Source: Metridium senile (taxonomy: Eukaryota > Cnidaria > Anthozoa > Actiniaria > Metridiidae). Taken from it: a DNA stretch of 64,000 nt. Below are positions 57,701-64,000 of this stretch, one piece after another (the first letter of the stretch is position 1; every line of letters begins with the position of its first letter). The notes beneath the pieces are model-generated. The model did no database searches, was not told the origin of the DNA, and saw only the letters and a program-made list of their open reading frames with translations. The stretch spans positions 13,994,452 to 14,058,451 of the forward strand of contig OX459110.1 in NCBI GenBank assembly GCA_949775045.1. Direction: 5' to 3'. Position numbers and translations under genes: made by a program.

Positions 57701-57830
57701 AGAGATTGCCAACAACACCAAACACTATAATAAGCGAGTTAAAGAACGCCCATGGAATGAATGATATCTGTAAATCTGGTTGGACCTGCGTGGAGTTACC
57801 AGAAACATTCATGACTGCTTTACCCTGCAT
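36749..57830 (-). CDS. Rhodopsin-class GPCR, neuropeptide-receptor-like
   Basis: A seven-transmembrane receptor for an unknown, probably peptide, ligand at the plasma membrane. Exon 1 57830-57173 (TM1-TM5) and exon 2 37275-36749 (TM6, TM7, tail) join in phase 1 to 1185 nt, 394 aa. The extracellular N-terminus has glycosylation sequons at N8 and N12. Signatures: TM1 GVVGNLLVILAY; TM2 NLAFADL; TM3 cysteine in AICKVV; loop-2 cysteine in EEGACLEVWP; TM4 tryptophan; TM6 FALSWLPFH; TM7 NSSFNPIIYAVFN (NPxxY). The C-terminal tail is hydrophilic, with CGKINAGKYLGC cysteines for possible palmitoylation. Two departures: TM3 ends ADRHR instead of DRY, and TM6 has SWLP instead of CWLP. The EEGxCxEVWP loop resembles NPFF/orexin/CCK-type receptors, but the subfamily is not settled. 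The single 19.9-kb intron falls in intracellular loop 3. Confidence 0.93.
37322..37600. repeat. Tandem repeat of about 90 bp next to GPCR exon 2
   Basis: Three units share GTCTTAAAGCTACCATAGCA and CTCACAATGTTAAAATAGAG plus AAAACGTAGAGGGGACATA. The array begins about 45 bp from the exon-2 acceptor and so occupies its upstream intron flank. Confidence 0.85.
38315..38472. mobile_element. Palindromic MITE
   Basis: CTGTGCTGTATGCAGTTATAA and GAACATGAGAGAAGTGTTGA in the left arm are mirrored at 38395-38472, with a spacer of about 13 bp (TCTGTTTCGCGTC). The overall fold is an almost complete hairpin. Confidence 0.85.
39031..39330. repeat. 108-bp tandem repeat, nearly three units
   Basis: The unit begins TCTATTAAGCGGTCACCCAT and contains TATTAGGCGGCCACAATAAA. 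Units start at 39031, 39139 and 39247. Because 108 is a multiple of three, one frame stays open for 116 codons, which is not evidence for a gene. Confidence 0.93.
39943..40375 (-). mobile_element. Tandem 95-bp array of the hammerhead-like repeat family, copy E
   Basis: Units start with GAAACTAGCGAGTAAACTAG at 39943, 40038, 40133 and 40222 (spacing 95, 95, 89). Each runs through GATATAAACGATAGGTAATA to AACACCGTAAAAAAT. Only the last unit continues into the hammerhead-like core complement at 40321-40358 (minus strand: CTCCGACGA, GGGC-TAAA-ACTC, GAAA, CGTCAG). Tandem growth of a short element with such a core recalls the retrozymes described in animals. Confidence 0.9.
40502..40645 (+). mobile_element. 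Hammerhead-like interspersed repeat, copy F
   Basis: Plus-orientation core at about 40502-40540 (TTTACT, CCGACGA, GGGC-TAAA-GCCT, GAAA, CGTCAGTAA) is followed by the inverse of the block in the neighbouring array, ending TAGTTTACTCGTTTGTCTC. With copy E it forms a head-to-head pair about 130 bp apart. Confidence 0.88.
42233..42605. mobile_element. Fold-back MITE copy 2 interrupted by another MITE
   Basis: Outer arms (ATAGTCTTCTTCACAGTTCC; GGTAGCCGGGCC; inverted at the right end) match the element at 33865-34082. The middle (about 42370-42518) is a separate inverted repeat that splits the block reading CTCTATCATTGCAAGC in copy 1. Confidence 0.9.
42370..42518. mobile_element. Nested inverted-repeat MITE
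   Basis: Ends ACCGAATCGAAATATGGCGA / TCGCGATATTTCGATTCGGT and inner arms TTGTTCTTGACT / AGTCAAGAACAA form a hairpin with a short centre. It is inserted into the older fold-back at 42233-42605. Confidence 0.88.
42770..44320. repeat. Diverged duplicated segments around the TTAA element
   Basis: AAATGGATAAGCGTGGGACG...CAATAACAAACGTTAACCAA occurs at about 42800-42860 and again at 43590-43650. The block AAGATGTTTCTTATT...TTAAGCAAAAAAAT...ACATTTGTAGAGATTC occurs around 42868-43300 and at 44159-44320. This is an old local duplication. Confidence 0.8.
42935..43206. mobile_element. TTAA-flanked palindromic element with identified empty site
   Basis: Ends AGTGCACCTAATGCCC / GGGCATTAGGTGCACT, arms of about 120 bp each, flanked on both sides by TTAA (42931-42934 and 43207-43210). 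A second copy of the surrounding sequence at 44159-44320 has a single TTAA and no insert. TTAA duplication is typical of piggyBac-like transposition, although the ends do not start CCC. Both strands encode almost the same short peptide because of the palindrome, not because of a gene. Confidence 0.93.
45285..45690. repeat. Tandem repeat of about 135 bp, three units
   Basis: Units share CACAACTAATATTCCTACT, GTGCAGTAAATACGGTGT and TCGGATTATCGTGCATATTT. In the GPCR intron. Confidence 0.9.
46030..46176 (-). mobile_element. Hammerhead-like interspersed repeat, copy G
   Basis: Block GAAACTAGAGAGTAAACTAG...GGTAATATAATGAAATTTG is followed by the core complement at 46136-46175. On the minus strand: TTTACT, CCAGCGA (mutated core), GGGC-TAAA-GCTC, GAAA, CGTC, AGTAAA. 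Stem I and stem II pairing are intact. Confidence 0.85.
46602..47640. repeat. 142-143-bp tandem array, about seven units
   Basis: Each unit holds GAGAGAAGTCACATATTATC, a pyrimidine-rich run and TTTTCTTCCAGTGATTTCTC. Because 142 is not a multiple of three, frames rotate between units. The later units are increasingly diverged. Confidence 0.93.
48950..49260. repeat. (GAAT/GGAT)n microsatellite
   Basis: Imperfect GAATGGATGGAT-type tetramers in the GPCR intron. Ser/Ile/His/Phe frames on the minus strand are artefacts. Confidence 0.85.
49596..50185. repeat. Tandem repeat of about 148 bp, four units
   Basis: Units contain TGGCTTTGCATA, GACTTTTGG, TTTCACGTCATTTT and CAGATATCTCAGTTG, with spacing of about 145-150 bp and moderate divergence. 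Confidence 0.88.
50295..51045. repeat. Tandem repeat of about 93 bp, eight units
   Basis: Units contain ACAGTAGTATTTTCAATACG, TTTGGAACCAGTAAACTTTT and ATAAATACTAAAAA. Two unit types alternate in part (CATTATGCGGAAGAACG versus CATTATATGTGAAG), hinting at higher-order duplication. Confidence 0.93.
51405..51745. repeat. Tandem repeat of about 120 bp, three units
   Basis: Shared words are CCAAACTGTTAGCATT, AATTGTAGCATTTCTAT and AAATGTGTAGGTGATA. GPCR intron. Confidence 0.88.
51890..52180. mobile_element. Fold-back MITE (copy 2, uninterrupted)
   Basis: Left arm AAAAAACGTTGTCGTAGCTT, right arm GCTTTAGCGGCGACGATATT. The interior shares GACCGAAATGAATGCTGGTT and CAGCACAAAACCAGCAT with the element at 27545-28001. 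It lacks the hammerhead-like insert and so serves as an approximate empty site. Confidence 0.88.
53100..53210. repeat. (TTTC)n microsatellite
   Basis: Imperfect TTTC/TTCC polypyrimidine tract in the GPCR intron. Confidence 0.92.
53275..54035. repeat. Tandem repeat of about 140 bp, five to six units
   Basis: Units share TTATCGACCTGGATTAGT, ACCGATTACATTTAATAACG and AGTTAGCCGGTGTAT, with 5-15 percent visible divergence. Confidence 0.85.
55090..55310. repeat. Tandem duplication of about 145 bp
   Basis: CGTCTTCAAAATGGACAATC... and CGTCTTCAAAATGAACAATC... followed by ATATTTCA..TTTTGCATTTC mark two diverged units. Confidence 0.75.
55419..55716. mobile_element. MITE with poly-G/poly-C termini and 9-bp TSD
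   Basis: The left end is CC plus about 21 G then TACTCCCTTAGAATGGATAG. The right end mirrors it (CTATCCATTTTCTAAGGGA, CTACCCCCCGG). GGATTTAAC flanks it at 55410-55418 and 55717-55725. The interior repeats the word AAAAGGTACG several times. No transposase. Confidence 0.9.
55753..55918. mobile_element. Palindromic element
   Basis: AACTTATTTATTCATTGAAA...CTACTCGTTTAAAATCAAGT is mirrored at the right, with centre CAGTACTATAGTACT. About 75-bp arms, noncoding. Confidence 0.9.
55979..56262. repeat. Tandem duplication of about 160 bp
   Basis: GAAATCTTGATAAGTGAAGG, TTTATTGAAATTCGGTATTA and CTAACTGTAATGGAAATA occur twice in the same order. Confidence 0.88.
56505..56720. repeat. Short tandem repeat of AGCGCAGAACTAGCA words
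   Basis: About eight copies of CAGCGCAGAACTAGCA-type units alternate with ATATACTAG or CTGAAAC spacers, about 450 bp from the 3' side of GPCR exon 1. Confidence 0.9.
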
Positions 57831-59640
57831 TTCGTATAGTCCTCAATAACGGTGGAATAGATGCAGTATGGCCCTTTTAACAGGTAGATTAGTCACAGTA
57901 AAGTGTTCTTGATCAATGAATTAGTCGCGGTTCGGCCCTCGGGATTAGTGGCGATATTGCACGCTAGTGGATGTATCAGTATATTATTTGCAGAACAGTT
58001 AACGCTTGTTATTGTCGCTTCCTACATCTGACTACCAAGGATATATTCACATAAACATCTGAAGAGCGCGTCTATGTCTTTGATGTACTGGATGGTATAG
58101 CGGTGATCAGGATTACCAAGCAATGTCCATTTACATTCATCCAGAAAAACTGTGTACAAATTTCCGCGCCGACTGATTGCACTTTCCGAAAAAGTCAATC
58201 CGGCAATTGTTTTTTTTGTCTTTCAAAAGCTCAATCCTTAAAAACGAATGTTCTTGAGTGGCAAATGTCTCCTTTAAATGGCTTGTTTCTAGATGTTTCA
58301 ACAAGATGCGGCAGTGATCAACTTGTGGGGTTTACTTTGTCCTCTTCTTGCTGCGTCGATGTTTTCTGCTTCTGAAACCCAAACAAAATGTCAATACTTT
58401 AGTGATTACAGCGTAAGTGCCAGTGACGCGAATGAGCCAGTCCTTTTCACTCGGACATAAATAGACAAAAAGCTCTCATAAATATTCATGCCTGCGATAA
58501 TTAAAACTGTGTTTCCCCTACAATCTTAAAAGCCCTTAGGATAAAAACTATAACTTATATCGTACAAAATGCCGACTGTGTTGCGTGTATGCCGCACTGC
58601 AATTGCTTTCCTCTATATAGATATGTTAATGTATCGCCATAGTATATCGTGGATTTAAACTACTAAGAAAGCGCTTCGCTTAACATGGGGATTTACTCTC
58701 AAATCTAACATTATCATTGACGGAATTGATCGATTGATTTAACAAGAAGATTTTCCTTTTGTAGCACGTGAACAATAGCATATCTTATGATTTTTGTAGA
58801 CGGACTAATTAACTTATGTAACAGCGCACGCGTGTCAGAGAACTGTATATAGGAAGAAGTTCATTACCTTATCTATGGTTTAAAACAGCTTTTAACGGAC
58901 ACTGTATTGTTCTAGTTAACCATGGTTGCTTATATGTGGCACTTGTTAGCTTTAAATCATGTTTACTTTACATCCCATACTCACTCGCTTTTAAACGACT
59001 CATCCCCGAACATGACATGTACAACGAACTGCTTTCAATTCTAAAATGTACTTTGGCGTTCTGTGACCATTATAAATAAGTAAAACATCATGTCTAAATA
59101 CTTTGACAGCATAAAACAAAGCACACACACTTCACATATCCGAATACTCTCTGACATTCTTCCAAGTCGTCTAAAAGTGTTTTATTTGAATATATTGGAT
59201 ATTTTCTAACGCAAACACAACGCTCCTACTAATCGACCTCCGTTTGAGCAGGTGAATCTAACAACTCCGCTCAATGCTCATTAAATTTTACTCTGTTTTT
59301 TTTTTCTCACTTGATGAACGTAGCCTGTGAGTATATATATATATATATATATATATAGCTTGCGGTACCTTAAGGCCAAAGTGTATATATATATATACGT
59401 TTAGGTCTTCAATATTAATTTGTTCAAATTGAAGTCCATCTACTTCTCCTCACACGCTTCATTTGATTCATTCTCGTGAATTTTTTTTATGATCTGATCT
59501 GGCCAGCACCGTATAATTTAGTGAGCAAAATTTCCCTATGTTTATCAATTAGCTAAGTTGGAGTTTTAGCATGTAGAGGCCTAGCTGGGTGCATCAAATC
59601 TACATGATCTTTATATAGAAAACAATCAATCTCCAGAATA
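57831..59640. other. GPCR upstream region
   Basis: Presumed 5' UTR and promoter of the GPCR. No TATA box or clear upstream exon was assigned. A 90-codon open frame at 58103-58375 is unsupported. A (TA)n run occurs at about 59332-59395. Confidence 0.5.
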
Positions 59641-59649
59641 TGTAATTTT

Positions 59650-60150
59650 CAGTCCTAAATTAAAGCATATAGTAAAAAGCCCTAGTTACATATTTAATAT
59701 GTTGTATTTAATACATTTTTTTCCATTCCATGGTATCAGTTTTTCTCTGACAAAATAATCCAAAAATAAACATAAAATAGGCTTGTACAACTAGTCCTAA
59801 ATTAAAGCATAGTAAAAAGCCCTAGTTCTTTAAAATTAATTTTGTCTGGTTAATAAGTTGTTTTGATATTTTATTCCATTACCTATTATCAGTTTTTCTC
59901 TGTAAGAATATTCCAAAAATAAACATAAAATAGGCTTGTACAACTAGTCCTAAATTAAAGCATAGTAAAAAGCCCTAGTTCTTTAAAATTAATTTTGTCT
60001 GGTTAATAAGTTGTTTTGATATTTTATTCCATTACCTATTATCAGTTTTTCTCTGTAAGAATATTCCAAAAATAAACATAAAATAGGCTTGTACAACTAG
60101 TCCTAAATTAAAGCATAGTAAAAAGCCCTAGTTCTTTATAATGAATTTCG
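59650..60150. repeat. Tandem repeat of about 153 bp, three to four units
   Basis: Starts of AGTCCTAAATTAAAGCATA at about 59651, 59792, 59946 and 60099. Units include AAAAGCCCTAGTTCTTTAAA and CAAAAATAAACATAAAATAG. The inner units are almost identical. Confidence 0.93.
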
Positions 60151-60580
60151 TCTGGTTAATAACTTGTATTTGATATATTCCATTCTGAAAAACATAATAG
60201 AAATTAACGTAATATAGGCAACTGGCTCTAAGCATGTATATAGTATATATACTGCATATAATATAAAACTGAACGTGTTGCAGTGTTAGTATTTTCAATA
60301 TATTTGATGGATGCATTTCTTTTTTAATTAAAGATACTCTAACGCCTATTAATTACAAGGTATCAATTGATCATCAAGGTGGCTAAACCATGTAAAGTAT
60401 TTATATTCAACGGTTTAGAGTAAAATAACAATCTCACATCGGGGAAACAATATATTAAACGATTGCAATTTTTTTTGAATTTGTAAAAAGGGTTGTTTAA
60501 TATTGCATGAATTGTATTCAACTGTGAATTATACTGTGTAAAATCCTATCGGTGATACCTTAAAAAGCTGTTTTAATTTA

Positions 60581-60822
60581 TTAAGGTAGTCGTACCTATT
60601 ATCGCACACATCCTATTATCGTGCTTTTCGTAAAAAATAATATATATCTTCTAAAAGACTGCTTCAGAATTAACTAAAACAATTATGGCTGCTTATTCTG
60701 TTGCAACCAACTTTTGTGGTCCACTTTTTTCAATAAACTTTGACGCAGAATAGAAGATATATATTATTTTTTACGAAAAACACGATAATTGGATGTGCGC
60801 GATAATAGGTACGACTACCATA
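60581..60822. mobile_element. Palindromic TTAAGG-type MITE
   Basis: Ends TTAAGGTAGTCGTACCTATT / AATAGGTACGACTACC, arms of about 75 bp containing AAAAAATAATATATATCTTC. The terminal TTAAGGTAGT is shared with the element at 62132-63074. Confidence 0.9.
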
Positions 60823-60894
60823 TATTATGCTATACCGAATGATCACATGCGCGCATCGTGTTTAGCTTTAAAGAACCTTGTTATGTGCGCACAA

Positions 60895-61110
60895 TTAACA
60901 GGTTTTGTTTTGCCAGCATAAATGTTAAGTTTTAAGCATAAACAGATTTAATTTTGCCAGCATTTATTTTAAGTTTTAAACATAAACAGGTTTTGTTTTT
61001 CCATTATAAATTTTTAAGTTTTGTTTTGCCAGCATAAACAGGTTTAAATTTGTTTTGCCAACATAAATTTTAAGTTTTGTTTTGCCAGCATATGTTTTGT
61101 TTATCAGCAT
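60895..61110. repeat. Irregular tandem repeat (GTTTTGTTTTGCCAGCATAAA)
   Basis: Six or so degenerate copies of TTTTGCCAGCATAAA with TTTTAAGTTTTG spacers. Confidence 0.8.
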
Positions 61111-61370
61111 AAATTGAGTTAAATCGGAACATAACCTTTTAATCTCATTCTATAAATACATATGCTTCAAACTCATAAACAATCACGGCAACAATCATGA
61201 AAAAATTCTTGTTTTTACAAAGTTATTTGAGGAGTATAATTACTGCTTTTACCTTCCCGACACGACGAATCCCATCATTTAGTTCCAACGCCCCTAACAA
61301 TAATCGGGATTCTTTGATATACACCTACTTGCAGTAAGGTTGTCTTACAAAAATATATATATTTGTTATT

Positions 61371-61650
61371 TAGAAAATAGAACATTTGTGATTTAGTACG
61401 ATAGGAATTGATTAAAAGACAAAAGAAGATCACTCAAGCTGAACTCTCTCTTTTGTCTTTTAATTAATTCCTTTCCCACTAAATCACAAATGTTCTATTT
61501 TCTTTGTGACAAATGTTCTATTTTGTATTATAACACACGAAAAAAGGAACATTAGTGTCGAGTAAGAAAGGAATAACAAAAGAAAGAGTTCAGTTTGAGT
61601 GATCTTCTTTTGTCTTTTAATCAATTCCTTTCTCACTAAATTACAAAAGT
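61371..61650. repeat. Three-arm inverted repeat
   Basis: Segment 61371-61446 (ATAGAACATTTGTGATTTAG...GACAAAAGAAGATCACTCAA) is followed by two inverted copies: a partial one (61450-61501) and a longer one (61584-61648). Either inverted arm could pair with the first. Confidence 0.8.
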
Positions 61651-61676
61651 CAGGACAACATTCTTGCAATTTATAG

Positions 61677-61960
61677 GTGTATACACCCTTTCCGAGAATT
61701 TTTGTCACCCGTGAAGTGAAAAGCCTACAAGCTAGTAGCGCAGGGGATTATGGGTTATCTATGTATACTTTATTAGAACGCAGGGATTTCATGGCCACAT
61801 TGCTACATTTGTCAATATCTTATTGAGAAATGTCCGTTTTGACTTATCAAACAACAAGAAAGGCGTTCCGAATGCACATTTAGTTTCTGAACTGATCCAT
61901 GATCCTTTGCGCCACTTCTTGTGTGCTTTTCACGGGTAACTTTCTCGTAAAGGGTGTATA
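61677..61960. mobile_element. MITE with TATACACCCTTT ends
   Basis: TATACACCCTTTCCGAGAA...CACCCGTGAAGTGAAAAG on the left matches, inverted, CTTTTCACGGGTAAC...CTCGTAAAGGGTGTATA on the right. About 284 bp, noncoding. Confidence 0.8.
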
Positions 61961-62131
61961 AAAAGTATTGACAATTATCATTTACCCCGAAGCCAATGAT
62001 TTATTAGATATTTGATTGTTGGTCGGTGTCTTATTTTAATAGTCTATTTATTATATATAACGGTTATTCAATAAGGTTTTTAACCCCCCATGGTGTCAAA
62101 ACGTTTTATAATTTTCAAAAAGGCGTCTTCC

Positions 62132-63074
62132 TTAAGGTAGTACCGGATACTTGGATTTCTTCAATGAATTTTTTTTATAAATCCATTCATTTATAGATCA
62201 TTGTTAGGCAAGTCAAAAAACGTGAAAAAAAATTGGGGTCACCGTATTGGTTATAGAGTTGTAAGATATAGTAAAAGTAGGTTTTTGCAATAATTTGCGG
62301 TGATTTGCTCAAAAGTACCTATTCAAAGCAGTCAAGAGAATGCGAACGTATTCTGCTAGGAAAAGCATAATATTATATCAAACGATAGATCTAAGGGTTA
62401 TCTAACATTTCCTGTCATAAAAATCATTGAATCATTTCCAAATATGGGTATAAGTGAGCCATAGAAGCACAATTATACGCCAATTACGCACACTACATGT
62501 GTATAGAGTTGTACCATTTGTAAAATTTCAGAAAATCCAATCAATGAATATTTTAATTTTTATTCTAAATCGTAAGAGTAGTAAATGCAGTCTTGAATAA
62601 AAAGAAAAAAAATGGGGGTCCCCGTACTAATAGGCGAGTTATAAGCGACCGAATTCATTTTTTTGTTAAAAAAAAAACACGGCAACGGTCCGCGCGGGAC
62701 TGGGTTCTAGTACTTTAAACATCTGCTTGAAACTTGTCAAATTATCCTTGTCATCTCCAGAAACCTTAAAACCTATTTTGTATTAGTTTTACGACTAAAG
62801 ACGTCAAAATCATATTTTATCTATTCATTTTTACAAAGTTGTAAATTTGTTGTTTTGAGACAAAACAGCGACCTTGTCAGGTAGTGAAAATCTGAGAAAA
62901 ATGTCCCATTTTACCTCCAAAGTTGCATGAAATGATATAATACTTTCTTAAGTTATAGATAAGGATTCAAATTAAAATATTATTTAGATAAATTTTCAAA
63001 AAAACGCCAATAAATGATGGAAAACGAGATGCGCGAAATGGATGCGCAGTAGCAAGTATCCGGTACTACCTTAA
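62132..63074. mobile_element. TIR element TTAAGGTAGTACCGGATACT, 943 bp
   Basis: Inverted termini of 22 bp, starting TTAAGGTAGTACCGGATACT and matching the complement at 63053-63074. The interior has GGGGTCACCGTA and GGGGTCCCCGTA blocks like the complement of those in 15551-16285, plus Lys/Phe-coding A/T runs but no transposase domain. It is the largest TIR element in the window. Confidence 0.9.
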
Positions 63075-63132
63075 ACCCGTAAGTGTGCAGTAATTAGATA
63101 ACTTTAAAAAACTTTAGTTAACCCATTTCCTT

Positions 63133-63212
63133 TTTACTCCGACGAAGGGCTAAACCTCGAAACGTCAGTAAAGAACATTTTTTACGGTGTTACAAATTTC
63201 ATTATATTGATT
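63133..63212 (+). mobile_element. Hammerhead-like interspersed repeat, copy H (truncated)
   Basis: Core at 63133-63173: TTTACT, CCGACGA, GGGC-TAAA-CCTC, GAAA, CGTC, AGTAAA. It is followed by ACGGTGTTACAAATTTCATT and then broken off at ATTATATTGATTTG, where a tandem array starts. Confidence 0.85.
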
Positions 63213-63705
63213 TGCGCTTTACTCTGATTAGCTGTATCCTATGTAACTCGAATAAAAATCGATTGATTTGTGCTCTATCCTGATTACTGCATCCTATGTA
63301 ACTCAAAGCAAAATCGATGGATTTACTCTGATTTGCTGTATCCTGGGTAACACGAACTAAAATCGATTGATTTGCGCTCTATCCCGATTTGCTGTATCCT
63401 GGGCAGCTCGAACTAAAATCGATTGATTTGAACTCTATCCCGATTTGCTGTATCCTGGGTAACTCGAACTAAAATCGATTGATTTGCGCTCTTTCCCAAT
63501 TTGCCGTATCCTGGGCAGCTTGAACTAAAATCGATTGATTTGAACTCTATCCCGATTTGCTGTATCCTATGTAACTCGAACTAAAATCGATTGATTTGAA
63601 CTCCATCCCGATTTGCTGTATCCTAGGTAACTCGAACTAAAATCGATTGATTTGCGCTCTTTCCCGATTTGCCGTATCCTAGGTAACTCGAAGCAAACTA
63701 AGTAA
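63213..63705. repeat. 58-bp tandem repeat, about eight units
   Basis: Units contain AAAATCGATTGATTTG, GCTCTATCCCGATTTGCTGT and ATCCTGGGTAACTCGAACT. The minus-strand open frame at 63567-63791 is produced by this array. Confidence 0.92.
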
Positions 63706-64000
63706 CTCAATCCTAAATGTGTTGATTCGCGCGAAACTTTTACCTGTTTCCTTGGGAGGTATGTCACATAGGGTGTCACTCCGAACCTCAATTATTGCCA
63801 AACATTTTAATGCGCCATTCAAGGAATTACCCGGATGAGGACACCGCTGTTGTTTGTGAACATGAAGAAGTTCCGGTTTGGTAACAATTTTCTTTGTCGG
63901 ATTATGTTCTTTGACAAAAGCTTATCAAAGACGACCAATGTCAACAAAATAACAACTCAAACACAGCCTTTGAAGTGAAAATCATTAGAAAAAACTGTTG

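Noticed and set aside
63567..63791. 74-codon minus-strand frame
   Set aside because: Lies across the 58-bp tandem array and its flank; no domain.

Overview
The window is animal nuclear DNA: GT-AG introns, vertebrate-recognisable orthologs split into many small exons, AT-rich noncoding DNA and a heavy load of short mobile elements and tandem repeats. The mix of a neuropeptide-type GPCR, fold-back MITEs and a hammerhead-like repeat family suggests a cnidarian, most likely an anthozoan. That placement is inference, not proof. No tRNA, rRNA, CRISPR array or virus was seen.

Layout. (1) <751-8663, plus strand: the C-terminal 556 residues of coatomer beta (COPB1), 15 exons, in frame to the stop. 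(2) 9913-16668, minus strand: a complete CIAO3 (NARFL) cytosolic Fe-S assembly gene, 20 exons, 481 aa, all eight cluster cysteines present. It is tail-to-tail with COPB1. (3) 18347(?)-33150, plus strand: a FAM149B-type ciliary gene with 18 firm exons and a phase-compatible candidate first exon. Its long first intron holds a 5'-truncated Penelope-like element (GIY-YIG domain plus hammerhead-like 3' end) and, next to it, an unidentified minus-strand terminal exon with a poly(A) signal. (4) 34804-36495, plus strand: a predicted small four-exon gene (53 aa) with a GC-rich, CRE-bearing promoter region; unknown function. (5) 36749-57830, minus strand: a complete two-exon rhodopsin-class GPCR (394 aa) whose single 19.9-kb intron lies in intracellular loop 3 and is packed with tandem repeats and MITEs. 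Its 3' end converges on the small gene, with poly(A) signals about 30 bp apart. (6) 57831-64000: no confident gene; MITEs and tandem arrays.

The protein genes have unrelated jobs (vesicle coat, Fe-S cluster targeting, cilium, peptide signalling), so no operon-like system is evident. The most interesting layer is the mobile DNA. A repeat family carrying a hammerhead-like core recurs at eight or more places. It includes a four-unit tandem array and one copy nested inside a fold-back MITE with an 11-bp target duplication. Other highlights are a TTAA-flanked palindromic element with a matching empty site about 1 kb away, and a MITE inserted into another MITE.
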